From Bacilli bacterium (GTDB lineage Bacteria > Bacillota_I > Bacilli_A > RFN20 > CAG-826), in NCBI GenBank assembly GCA_016298185.1, contig JAEDDA010000029.1, forward strand, positions 1 through 12,957: a DNA stretch of 12,957 nt. Reading direction: 5' to 3'. The position numbers were made by a program, and so were the translations under genes. Within the stretch, counting starts at the first letter, position 1. Every line of letters starts with the position of its first letter. The notes below the pieces were generated by a model, which did no database searches, was not told where the DNA came from, and saw nothing but the letters and a program-made list of their open reading frames with translations. Below, in pieces: positions 6,504 to 12,930 of the stretch.

Positions 6504-6872
6504 ATCAAGCTCCGCTTTTACAAGTTCAGCCTTATCTTCTAATAGAAGAGTAATTTTATTACTCATCTCAATGAAATTAGTAACGCCAAGTTCTTTTAAT
6601 GCTTCTTTATTCATTAATGATTTATCCACTAATGAGAGGGAAAGTCTAGAACCATAAGCTTCGCTAGAAATAATGTTTTCCACTCCACCTAACGCTTCTA
6701 CCCATTTGCTCTTTTCTGCAATTTGAGGAACTGATTTTTTGGTTTTTCTTCCTGTTACGAGGATGATTACTACCACTACTGCGATAATTGCCACTAAAAC
6801 AACTGCGATAATCCAACCATAGTTTTTTAAGAATGTATTAACATCATCTTTTAATTGATCCAAAATTATCAT
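6492..6872 (-). CDS. Small membrane-anchored protein with degenerate PTS EIIB-like domain
   Basis: A 126-residue protein with one long hydrophobic segment (about 20-40) and a short soluble C-terminal part. Residues 56-120 read like the EIIB domain of the glucose-family phosphotransferase system: LGGVENI (61-67), an RLS element at 76-78, ALKELGV (91-97) and an N-x-I position near 105-107. In true EIIB domains the phosphorylated cysteine lies in a D-A-C-x-T-R-L-R context. Here the matching stretch is EAYGSRLS (71-78), with tyrosine 73 where cysteine should be, and the protein has no cysteine at all. Phosphotransfer by the usual route is therefore excluded, and a structural or binding role is inferred. 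It overlaps the NAD kinase stop by 4 bases (ATGA), so it is co-transcribed and probably translationally coupled. A weak AAAGAG lies before the ATG. Confidence 0.78.
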   Translation of the reverse strand: MIILDQLKDDVNTFLKNYGWIIAVVLVAIIAVVVVIILVTGRKTKKSVPQIAEKSKWVEALGGVENIISSEAYGSRLSLSLVDKSLMNKEALKELGVTNFIEMSNKITLLLEDKAELVKAELDKKD

Positions 6873-7645
6873 AATACAAAGCTCTTTCTAACCGTTTTAA
6901 TATATGAATTATTCTTTGAATAAACAATGCTTACTTTCTTATCAGAAATAGACACTGTAATTTCTTTTAAATTCCCTTCTTTATTAAGGGATAAATTATC
7001 ATATCCCACCATTGTTCCTGATAATTCACCTTTAAAGGAAATCTTTTTATTCCCACTAACAACTAATGAACTCTTTAATGAGTGGAAGATATTGTTATCT
7101 AATCCGGCGATTTCTGTTAATTCTAAAGCGTTTAAATCGCTATCGATTAAAGCACCACCTAATGATTTGTTATAAGCGGAACTGCCTAAGGGAGAACACA
7201 CCATTAAACCATTACCACGGAATGTTTCTAATTTATCTTTATCAATAAACACATCACTAATAAGTGTGTGGAAAGGATTTTCAATCCTAATCTCATTTAA
7301 AGCGTAGATAACTTGTTCTTTATCATGGTATTTAATCTCACCCTTTAATAAAGAATATTGCTTAACAGATAATCCTTCTTTGAGTTCTTTAATAAGTTCT
7401 GGGATATCTTCCTTTGTATAACCGCAGAAGAAACCTAATGAACCATAGTTAACACCGATGAATTTGATGGAATCTAATTTATTAATATAAGCATGAACGG
7501 CTTGTAAAAATGTTCCATCTCCACCGATAGAAATAACAACATTAGGATTAATATTATCTAAAGAAAAGCCATTCTTCTCTAATTGTTCTTTTACAAAAGC
7601 AGCATTTTCATTATTTTTTTCTTTATAAAAAAGTCCAATTTTCAT
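6869..7645 (-). CDS. nadK: NAD kinase
   Basis: Phosphorylates NAD to NADP using ATP or polyphosphate; the cytoplasmic source of NADP. The 258-residue protein has GGDGTFL (41-47) with the catalytic D43, LNE (116-118) for nucleotide binding, and the family SPLGSSAYNKSLGGA stretch (151-165), where most relatives have GSTAYNKS. The length matches Gram-positive NadK (about 265). The frame is open 15 codons upstream to 7690, but that would run into the divergent CYTH gene. MKIGLFYKE is the family-like start and is preceded by AAGAAG, 6 bases away. The stop is TGA, immediately followed in frame by TAA, and overlaps the ATG of the EIIB-like gene. In Bacillus the homologue lies near yjbK (CYTH) and yjbO (pseudouridine synthase); here a CYTH gene is divergent next door. 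Confidence 0.94.
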   Translation of the reverse strand: MKIGLFYKEKNNENAAFVKEQLEKNGFSLDNINPNVVISIGGDGTFLQAVHAYINKLDSIKFIGVNYGSLGFFCGYTKEDIPELIKELKEGLSVKQYSLLKGEIKYHDKEQVIYALNEIRIENPFHTLISDVFIDKDKLETFRGNGLMVCSPLGSSAYNKSLGGALIDSDLNALELTEIAGLDNNIFHSLKSSLVVSGNKKISFKGELSGTMVGYDNLSLNKEGNLKEITVSISDKKVSIVYSKNNSYIKTVRKSFVL

Positions 7646-7669
7646 AGTTATCTTCTTTAGTGGTATAAT
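7641..7669 (+). promoter_or_regulatory. Promoter of the CYTH gene, very short leader
   Basis: TTCATA (7641-7646), a 17-base spacer and TATAAT (7664-7669) with TGG extension (7661-7663). The predicted start near 7676 leaves about 6 bases before the ATG, with no Shine-Dalgarno. The -35 also covers the start codon of nadK on the other strand. Confidence 0.65.
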
Positions 7670-7676
7670 CATATCA
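7668..7676 (-). promoter_or_regulatory. Extended -10 promoter of nadK
   Basis: Minus-strand TGA (7676-7674) plus TATGAT (7673-7668). The predicted start near 7661 gives a leader of about 16 bases with a weak AAGAAG site. It overlaps the opposite-strand -10 of the CYTH gene by two bases. Confidence 0.5.
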
Positions 7677-7681
7677 CAAAT

Positions 7682-8227
7682 ATGGAACATATTGAATACG
7701 AAGAAAGAGTGATGATTACTAAGCGCGATTACAAAAAAATAATCGATGATTTAATGTCGCAAGGATATAAATGCGAGCCTTTTACAATTGAAAACATCTA
7801 TTTAGATAATGAAGACTTTTTCATTACCAAAAACGATATGATGCTTCGTATTAGAAACACATCTACAGGCATTCATGAACTAACATTAAAAATTAGAAAT
7901 GATGATGGCAGTCATGTAGAGATAAATGAAACATTAGATAATCATCCACTTATCGATGCTTCATTAGGTGATAAATTCAAAGAATTTAAAGAGATAATTA
8001 AATTAATCACAGTACGTATTGAAGTACCAATAGATGATCACTTATTTATTATTGATCAAAACACTTATGGAAATAAGACTGATTACAACATTGAAGTGGA
8101 AGCAAATAGCCAAAAAAACGCAGTGAATATTGCAAAAAAATACTGCGAAAAATATAAAATCACTTATAAGAGAAGCCCAAGTAAAAGTAAAAGAGCGTTT
8201 AATGAATTTAAAAAAGGATGCCGTTAA
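7682..8227 (+). CDS. CYTH domain protein (YjbK-like triphosphatase family)
   Basis: CYTH proteins form a beta tunnel that binds triphosphates; bacterial members include triphosphatases, and the physiological role of the YjbK group is not settled. In this 181-residue protein the ExExK signature appears as E5-Y-E7-E-R9, with arginine in place of lysine. Further strands match the fold: NIYLDNEDF (38-46), MLRIR (54-58), LTLK (67-70), RIEVP (112-116), YNIEVE (135-140) and the basic SKSKRAF (167-173). Because the ExExK strand begins at residue 5, the ATG at 7682 must be the true start, although only 12 bases separate it from the promoter -10 and there is no Shine-Dalgarno. It diverges from nadK and converges on spx, sharing the TTAA that supplies both stop codons. 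Confidence 0.9.
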   Translation: MEHIEYEERVMITKRDYKKIIDDLMSQGYKCEPFTIENIYLDNEDFFITKNDMMLRIRNTSTGIHELTLKIRNDDGSHVEINETLDNHPLIDASLGDKFKEFKEIIKLITVRIEVPIDDHLFIIDQNTYGNKTDYNIEVEANSQKNAVNIAKKYCEKYKITYKRSPSKSKRAFNEFKKGCR

Positions 8228-8247
8228 TTCTGATGGTCATCCTTTTT
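8211..8247. terminator. Bidirectional terminator between the CYTH gene and spx
   Basis: AAAAAGGATG (8211-8220) pairs perfectly with CATCCTTTTT (8238-8247) around a 17-base loop that contains the shared stop TTAA (8224-8227). T-rich tracts follow in both directions. The arms lie inside the last codons of both genes. Confidence 0.82.
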
Positions 8248-8655
8248 ATGATCACATTCATTGCAGTTTGGACAACTTTGACATGCCCATTCCGCAATCC
8301 TTCTTGCGTGAGGAATAAATGTTCTAATTTCATCTGGGTTATAGCCCACTTGAATTTTATTATCATCCACCATGATTGGACGTTTTAATACTGAGGGATT
8401 ATTTCTAATGAACTCTATGAGTTCCTTGATGGTCATATTTTCAAAATCTAAACCACTTTCTTTAACGATTTTACTTCTTGGTGAGATGATATCTTCAGTA
8501 CCATTTTCACTCTTCATAAGAATCTCTTTTAATTCTTTCTCGTTAAGGGTTGCAGCAAAAATGTTTTTCTCCACGAATGGAATCTTTTGCTCTTGGAACC
8601 ATTTTTTAACTTTTCGGCAACTTGAGCAACTTGGTGAGGTGTAAATTCTAATCAT
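8224..8655 (-). CDS. spx: Spx-type transcriptional regulator with cysteine-rich tail
   Basis: Spx belongs to the ArsC/Spx thioredoxin-fold family. It binds the RNA polymerase alpha C-terminal domain and redirects transcription under thiol stress; a CxxC disulfide is the switch and ClpXP degrades it. This 143-residue protein has the switch at C10 and C13 (SPSCSSCRK, 7-15), KNIFAATLN (30-38), the family stretch EDIISPRSK (54-62), and RRP-like KRPIMVDD (91-98) followed by QVGYN (102-106). It then departs from B. subtilis Spx (131 residues): the end carries CX2CX2CX2C (C125, C128, C131, C134) plus His 136 and 141, a likely metal or Fe-S site or additional thiol sensor. An ArsC-like reductase is the alternative, but the N-terminal CxxC and overall pattern favour Spx. 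Near-leaderless ATG, monocistronic. Confidence 0.92.
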   Translation of the reverse strand: MIRIYTSPSCSSCRKVKKWFQEQKIPFVEKNIFAATLNEKELKEILMKSENGTEDIISPRSKIVKESGLDFENMTIKELIEFIRNNPSVLKRPIMVDDNKIQVGYNPDEIRTFIPHARRIAEWACQSCPNCNECDHKKDDHQN

Positions 8656-8664
8656 TACGCGACT

Positions 8665-8673
8665 ATTATAGCA
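8665..8673 (-). promoter_or_regulatory. Extended -10 promoter of spx, near-leaderless
   Basis: Minus-strand TGC (8673-8671) plus TATAAT (8670-8665), with only 9 bases to the ATG. The predicted leader is about 3 nucleotides. No Shine-Dalgarno and no good -35 are seen. Confidence 0.65.
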
Positions 8674-8703
8674 AATAATTTATAAGTCATATATTCAAAT
8701 GAT

Positions 8704-8732
8704 TTGAAAATATGAAATTAACCATCTAAACT
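8704..8732 (+). promoter_or_regulatory. Putative promoter of trpS
   Basis: TTGAAA (8704-8709), 17 bases, TAAACT (8727-8732). The predicted start near 8739 gives a leader of about 19 bases that holds GAGGA (8746-8750), 7 bases before the ATG. The leader is too short for a T-box riboswitch. Confidence 0.55.
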
Positions 8733-8757
8733 ATTACTACTGATTGAGGAAAAATTT

Positions 8758-9744
8758 ATGGCAGATCGCATTTTAACAGGTATTAAACCAACTGGCCAAT
8801 TAACACTTGGCAATTATATTGGAGTTCTTAAACGTCTCCCTCAAATGATGGATAGAGGAGAATGTATTTTCTTTATCGCGGATTTACATGCTTTAACTCT
8901 TCCAATTGACCCACAAGTTTTAAGACAAAACACAATTGACTTAGCAAGTTTCTATTTAGCCGCAGGTCTTGACCCAGAAAGAGTTACACTATTCCTTCAA
9001 TCCAGTGTCAGTGAACACGCTGAGTTAAATGCGATTATGCAAAACTATCTCTATATGGGTGAATTATCAAGAATGACCCAATTCAAAGATAAAGTATCAA
9101 AGATGAATGAATCTGCGATTGGCTTAGGCTTATTCGCTTATCCAGTCTTAATGGCGTGCGATATCGTCTTATATGACGCGGCAATTATCCCTGTCGGTGA
9201 AGACCAAGTTCAACACGTGGAAATCACTCGTGATTTAGTCAATAGATTTAACAACCGTTATGGCAAAATATTAAAGATGCCTAACTATGAACTTAGAAAA
9301 GTTGGTGCGAGAATCATGTCCTTATCTGATCCAACAGTGAAGATGTCTAAGTCTGATCCTAAAGGTGATATCTTCTTAAAAGATGATATGAAGACCGTGA
9401 GAAAGAAAATTATGTCCGCGGTTACCGACTTAGGATGCGAAGTTAAATACGATCCTGAAAATAAACCAGGTATCTCTAACTTATTAACTATCTACGCCGC
9501 ACTTAAAGATATTTCTATTGAAGATGCAGAAAAAGAATTTGTCGGTAAGAGATATGGTGAATTCAAAACCGTGGTTGCGGATACAGTAGTCGCAGAACTT
9601 GAACCATTCCAAAAGAGATATCAAGAAATCGTTGAAACTAAGGCTTATGAAAAAGTCCTTCGCGATGGCGCAGTGAAAGCCAAAGCGATGGCAAAACCAA
9701 CACTCGAAAGAGTGCAAGAAGCCGTTGGCTTATTAAAGATATAA
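8758..9744 (+). CDS. trpS: Tryptophanyl-tRNA synthetase
   Basis: Class I aminoacyl-tRNA synthetase that charges tRNA-Trp with tryptophan. The 328-residue length is typical of bacterial TrpRS. The ATP-binding HIGH-type motif is TLGNYIG (16-22) after the TGIKPTG opening (7-13). GEDQ is at 147-150 and the KMSKS loop at 195-199. The YPVLMACDIVLYD stretch (128-140) forms part of the tryptophan pocket. The start has a GAGGA ribosome binding site, and the protein begins just before the conserved first strand, so the ATG is secure. It is a single-gene unit with its own promoter and a terminator right after the stop. Codon use is rich in C-ending codons, as expected for a well-expressed gene. Confidence 0.97.
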   Translation: MADRILTGIKPTGQLTLGNYIGVLKRLPQMMDRGECIFFIADLHALTLPIDPQVLRQNTIDLASFYLAAGLDPERVTLFLQSSVSEHAELNAIMQNYLYMGELSRMTQFKDKVSKMNESAIGLGLFAYPVLMACDIVLYDAAIIPVGEDQVQHVEITRDLVNRFNNRYGKILKMPNYELRKVGARIMSLSDPTVKMSKSDPKGDIFLKDDMKTVRKKIMSAVTDLGCEVKYDPENKPGISNLLTIYAALKDISIEDAEKEFVGKRYGEFKTVVADTVVAELEPFQKRYQEIVETKAYEKVLRDGAVKAKAMAKPTLERVQEAVGLLKI

Positions 9745-9745
9745 G

Positions 9746-9767
9746 AAAAGACCGGAACCGGTCTTTT
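9746..9767. terminator. Bidirectional terminator between trpS and the DUF2442 gene
   Basis: AAAAGACCG (9746-9754) pairs with CGGTCTTTT (9759-9767) around GAAC. T-rich sequence follows on both strands. It ends 3 bases before the DUF2442 stop codon. Confidence 0.9.
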
Positions 9768-9769
9768 AT

Positions 9770-10012
9770 TTATTTGCCATCGTAATAAATGCTTTCGGCA
9801 GCAAGATCTAGTTCATCATTCCACACTATCGCATGTCCATTCGGACCTATTTTGCCAGAAGTAAATAAATCAACATTTTCTAATTGCTTAAAAGCAGGAT
9901 TCTTTTCAAACAATAATCTAGCATCAAAGGTTTTTGTTACATCGTCATCAAATGTAGCAACGATTTCTAAATCTTTTGTGAGTTTTAATAGTTTGATTTT
10001 TTTAAATGCCAT
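9770..10012 (-). CDS. DUF2442 family protein
   Basis: An 80-residue protein that fits the DUF2442 pattern: an N-terminal strand-rich half with a V-x-F-D-D turn (residues about 18-24), FDARLLFEK in the middle (29-37), and the closing stretch HAIVWNDELDLAAESIYYDG (60-79), where family members have a GxxI-W-x-D-x(D/E)-L-Y pattern. The family function is unknown. Members often sit beside DUF4160 genes in possible toxin-antitoxin-like pairs, but no DUF4160 partner is present here. It begins 2 bases after the phosphoglucomutase stop and has no clear ribosome binding site, so it is the coupled last gene of the minus-strand operon. A shared terminator follows. Confidence 0.8.
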   Translation of the reverse strand: MAFKKIKLLKLTKDLEIVATFDDDVTKTFDARLLFEKNPAFKQLENVDLFTSGKIGPNGHAIVWNDELDLAAESIYYDGK

Positions 10013-10014
10013 AA

Positions 10015-11715
10015 TTAGATTTTTAATGCTTTCTTAAGTTCTTCGTATAACTTATCAGCTTGAGCTTTATCAATCTTGTTCTTGCTCTTCATACCGATAT
10101 AGAACTTAACTTTTGGTTCTGTGCCAGAAGGTCTGACAGTAATTGTGTTTCCATTTTCGAAGAATAACTTAACAACATTGCTCTTTGGTAAGGTAATCTT
10201 TTCGACTTTATTACCTTCGTAAGCTTCTTGCTTATAATAATCCTCAACACGCACCACTTTAACTCCTGAAAGTTCCTTTAATGGGGCTTTGTGCATGTCA
10301 TCCATTAAATTATCCATAGCTTGTTGTCCAGTGCTGCCTTTGAATTCAATAGAATAGGCAATATCAAGGTGATAACCAAATCTTTGTTGTAATTCATCCC
10401 ATACGACATCAAGTGGTTTGCCTTGCTTATCATAGAACAATGCCATTTCACAATATAAGAGAATGGCTTGGCAACCGTCTTTGTCTCTGGCAAATGGCGC
10501 CACTAAGCAGCCATAGGATTCTTCATAACCAAATTCAAATTTTGGCCCATGACCTTGTTTTTCATAATAATCAATTCTATTACCAATAAATTTAAAACCA
10601 GTTAAGAATTGCTCGGTTTTCACGCCATAATATGAGGCGACTTCTTTACCTAAGGAAGAAGTAACAATTGTGTTGTACATAACACCATTATCGGATAATA
10701 ACCCCTTCTTTTTTCTTTCGGAAAGAATATAGTCCAATAACATCGCTGCGGATTGGTTACCAGTAAATGTTTGATAAGTGCCATCACTAGCTAAATATCC
10801 TAAACCAACACGATCACCATCTGGGTCAGTCATCACTAATAACTTCGCGCCCACTTCTTTTGCGAGTTTAAGTCCTTCGATATAACTTCTTGGATCTTCT
10901 GGGTTTGGTGATAATGTACCAGAGAAATCTGGATCAGGTGTACATTGAGATAAAACTGGAACAATGTCATATCCCAAATCTTTAAAAATTCTCATAGAAG
11001 GAACATAAGAAGTACCGTGATTTGGAGTAAAGACAATCTTGAAATTAGATTTATCTAAATCTTTGTTAATTGCGATAGATTCACAAAGACGGACATATTC
11101 ATCATCCACTTTGTTATCTAAAACAATTGTTTCGCCTAATTTATCCGCTTTTTTGTATTCGACATCGAGTTCATTTGGTAAAGCGGCAATGAGTTCTAAT
11201 AATCTTTTGATCTTATCAGGCACTAATTGGCAACCTGTTTCATCATATACTTTGTATCCGTTATATTCTTTTGGGTTATGGGAAGCGGTAATCATGACAC
11301 CACCACAAGCCTTAAGATATCTAACCGCAAATGATAATTCTGGTGTTGGTCTTAAAGCATCAAAAATATAAGCCTTAATACCGAATTCATTAAGTACCTT
11401 CGCGGTTAATAATGTGAATTCTCTTGATTGATGTCTATTATCGTGACTAATAACCACTCCCATCTCTTTTGCATTAGGGAATAATTCTAAGACATATTGA
11501 GCGTAGCCCACTGTGGCTTTTCTGACTGTGAAGTCATTAAGTCTATTTGTGCCTGGGCCTAATACACCACGCATACCTGCGGTACCGAATTCCACATCCT
11601 TAAAAAACGCATCATCGATTTGAGCTTGGTTCATGTTTCTTAATTCTTGTTTGGTTTTCTCATCCACTTTTGGTGAATTTAACCATCTTTGATAGTTTGA
11701 TTCTGTAAGAGTCAT
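10015..11715 (-). CDS. Phosphoglucomutase / phosphomannomutase family enzyme (PgcA-like)
   Basis: An alpha-D-phosphohexomutase that interconverts sugar 1- and 6-phosphates through a phosphoserine. At 566 residues it resembles Bacillus PgcA (about 580), the phosphoglucomutase that feeds UDP-glucose and cell envelope glycolipid synthesis; some relatives act on pentose phosphates. Motifs in order: FGTAGMRG (43-50), the active-site TASHNP with S145 (143-148), the metal loop DPDGDR (297-302), the sugar-binding GYEESYG (396-402) and the phosphate-binding RPSGTEPK (528-535). All key residues are present. The start has AAGGA 7 bases ahead, formed by the last codons of the upstream pseudouridine synthase gene, whose stop is 3 bases away. 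It is the middle gene of a three-gene operon. Confidence 0.95.
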   Translation of the reverse strand: MTLTESNYQRWLNSPKVDEKTKQELRNMNQAQIDDAFFKDVEFGTAGMRGVLGPGTNRLNDFTVRKATVGYAQYVLELFPNAKEMGVVISHDNRHQSREFTLLTAKVLNEFGIKAYIFDALRPTPELSFAVRYLKACGGVMITASHNPKEYNGYKVYDETGCQLVPDKIKRLLELIAALPNELDVEYKKADKLGETIVLDNKVDDEYVRLCESIAINKDLDKSNFKIVFTPNHGTSYVPSMRIFKDLGYDIVPVLSQCTPDPDFSGTLSPNPEDPRSYIEGLKLAKEVGAKLLVMTDPDGDRVGLGYLASDGTYQTFTGNQSAAMLLDYILSERKKKGLLSDNGVMYNTIVTSSLGKEVASYYGVKTEQFLTGFKFIGNRIDYYEKQGHGPKFEFGYEESYGCLVAPFARDKDGCQAILLYCEMALFYDKQGKPLDVVWDELQQRFGYHLDIAYSIEFKGSTGQQAMDNLMDDMHKAPLKELSGVKVVRVEDYYKQEAYEGNKVEKITLPKSNVVKLFFENGNTITVRPSGTEPKVKFYIGMKSKNKIDKAQADKLYEELKKALKI

Positions 11716-11718
11716 AAT

Positions 11719-12702
11719 TTAATCCTTCTTTCTGTCTCTTAATTTATTTAACAAATCATCATATTCGCTTGGCATAGGAGCTTTAAATGACTTTTTGGAG
11801 AGATTATTAAGCGGGGCTTTTAATTCTCCAAAATGAACACTATAAGCATGAAGGAATTGGTTTTTGAAACCATATTCTTTTTCAATGAAGTTATTTGCTT
11901 GGAAATCACCGTATTTTCCATCACCCACGACATGGTGTCTTATATAAGACATATGGACACGGATTTGATGGGTTCTTCCCGTGATAAGTGTGATATCTAA
12001 TAATGTATAGTCGCCGAATCTTTCGATTGGATGATAAACAGTCTTTGCGGGTTTGGCACCACTTTTGATTGGAGCGACAACCACTTTCTTAGTGTCAAAG
12101 TTCTTTCTAAGTGGAACTTCCACAGTTCCTTCTCTGTCAACATCCCCCACTACTAAACATAAATAATGTTTCCCGATGAGTTCGTGTTTTTGGAATAATT
12201 CGAAGAGATACGCTAATGCATCATGGTTCTTGCCAAAGATAACAATGCCAGATGTATTTCTATCAATTCTATGTGCGGGTCCTGGTTTAAAGGCTAAATC
12301 ATTTTGTGGATCATATTCACCTTTAAACATTAAATATTCAATAACCATTTGGTCTAATGGTTTTTCATTATAATTCTCATCTCTTTGCACTAATACACCA
12401 CGAGGTTTATTTATAAATAAGACATTGTTATCTTCATATAAAACCCAAGGCGCAATAAAATTACTTGGTTGATAGATATTTTTTTGATTAAATTCTTCTA
12501 TTTGTTCATCTTTAATGTAGATAGTAATTTCTTCACCTTCATTAATGATGTATTTTTCTTTTTGCCAATGCCCGTTTACTTTGACTTCTTTTTTACGAAA
12601 TAACTTATAAATAAAAGACAATGGAGCGGCATTTAATACCTTTTTGACGTACTTTTCTAAAGTCTGTCCAGATTCCTTAGAGTCCACTATATATTTCTGC
12701 AT
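11719..12702 (-). CDS. RluA family pseudouridine synthase with S4 domain (RluC-like)
   Basis: Converts uridine to pseudouridine in RNA, probably large-subunit rRNA. The 327-residue protein starts with an S4 RNA-binding domain (about 14-62). SFIYKLFRKKEVKVN (29-43) resembles the RluC S4 region more than that of RluD. The catalytic domain runs from about 86 to 310. FINKPRGVLV (96-105) and HRIDRNTSG (144-152) are the family signatures, with catalytic D147. A second signature, GRTHQIRVH, follows in the C-terminal half. The exact target uridines cannot be told from sequence. It is the first gene of the operon with phosphoglucomutase and the DUF2442 protein. Its -10 element ends 6 bases before the ATG, and there is no ribosome binding site, so the transcript is predicted to start at or next to the A of the start codon. 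Confidence 0.94.
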   Translation of the reverse strand: MQKYIVDSKESGQTLEKYVKKVLNAAPLSFIYKLFRKKEVKVNGHWQKEKYIINEGEEITIYIKDEQIEEFNQKNIYQPSNFIAPWVLYEDNNVLFINKPRGVLVQRDENYNEKPLDQMVIEYLMFKGEYDPQNDLAFKPGPAHRIDRNTSGIVIFGKNHDALAYLFELFQKHELIGKHYLCLVVGDVDREGTVEVPLRKNFDTKKVVVAPIKSGAKPAKTVYHPIERFGDYTLLDITLITGRTHQIRVHMSYIRHHVVGDGKYGDFQANNFIEKEYGFKNQFLHAYSVHFGELKAPLNNLSKKSFKAPMPSEYDDLLNKLRDRKKD

Positions 12703-12708
12703 AATTCA

Positions 12709-12717
12709 ATTCTAACA
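12709..12717 (-). promoter_or_regulatory. Extended -10 promoter of the pseudouridine synthase operon, leaderless
   Basis: Minus-strand TGT (12717-12715) plus TAGAAT (12714-12709). The 6 bases between it and the ATG place the standard start point on the A of the start codon. A 6-bp dyad (CTCTTT 12723-12728 with AAAGAG 12733-12738) lies just upstream, where a -35 would be. Confidence 0.55.
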
Positions 12718-12748
12718 TTTTTCTCTTTTATTAAAGAGTAGTTTTTAC

Positions 12749-12754
12749 TATAAT
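12749..12754 (+). promoter_or_regulatory. Possible -10 element of the tRNA-Ser gene
   Basis: A TATAAT hexamer lies 44 bases before the tRNA, with only a weak T-rich -35 region. It would give a 5' precursor leader of about 38 bases for RNase P to remove. Confidence 0.4.
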
Positions 12755-12798
12755 AACAATCGCACATTACCAATAAACGTCAAAGATGCCTTATATAC

Positions 12799-12889
12799 GG
12801 AGGAATACCCAAGAGGCTGAAGGGGCGGGCTTGGAAAGCTCGTAGACTGGTAACTCGGTGCCAGGGTTCAAATCCCTGTTCCTCCGCCA
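12799..12889 (+). tRNA. tRNA-Ser (anticodon GGA)
   Basis: The acceptor arm GGAGGAA (12799-12805) pairs with TTCCTCC (12879-12885), followed by discriminator G and an encoded CCA (12887-12889). The D arm is CCC-loop-GGG. The anticodon stem CGGGC/GCTCG has one G-T wobble, with loop TTGGAAA and anticodon GGA at 12833-12835, which reads UCC and UCU. A long variable arm, as expected for tRNA-Ser, precedes the T arm CAGGG/CCCTG with loop TTCAAAT. The 91-base length fits class II tRNAs. Confidence 0.97.
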
Positions 12890-12904
12890 TGATTGATTGT
12901 CGAG

Positions 12905-12930
12905 ACACGTACGAAAAAGTGCGTGTTTTT
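12905..12930 (+). terminator. Rho-independent terminator after tRNA-Ser
   Basis: ACACGTAC (12905-12912) pairs with GTGCGTGT (12919-12926), with one T-G wobble around GAAAAA, and is followed by TTTT. It lies 15 bases after the CCA. Confidence 0.85.

Noticed and set aside
7646..7690. Upstream extension of nadK to 7690
   Set aside because: It would cross the divergent CYTH start and both promoters; MKIGLF at 7645 is the family-like N-terminus.
8656..8757. T-box riboswitch before trpS
   Set aside because: The gap is about 100 bases, contains the spx promoter, and leaves a leader of about 19 bases; no T-box or specifier stem is visible.
11039..11371. Open frames on the opposite strand of the phosphoglucomutase gene and similar antisense frames elsewhere (791-1012, 1500-1715, 2401-2622, 8372-8644, 9484-9717, 12176-12373)
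   Set aside because: They lie wholly inside well-supported genes, have no family features and no ribosome binding sites.
12723..12738. Dyad CTCTTT-TATT-AAAGAG as a terminator or operator
   Set aside because: The stem is only 6 bp and AT-rich, without a proper T tract; noted as possible but not supported as a feature.
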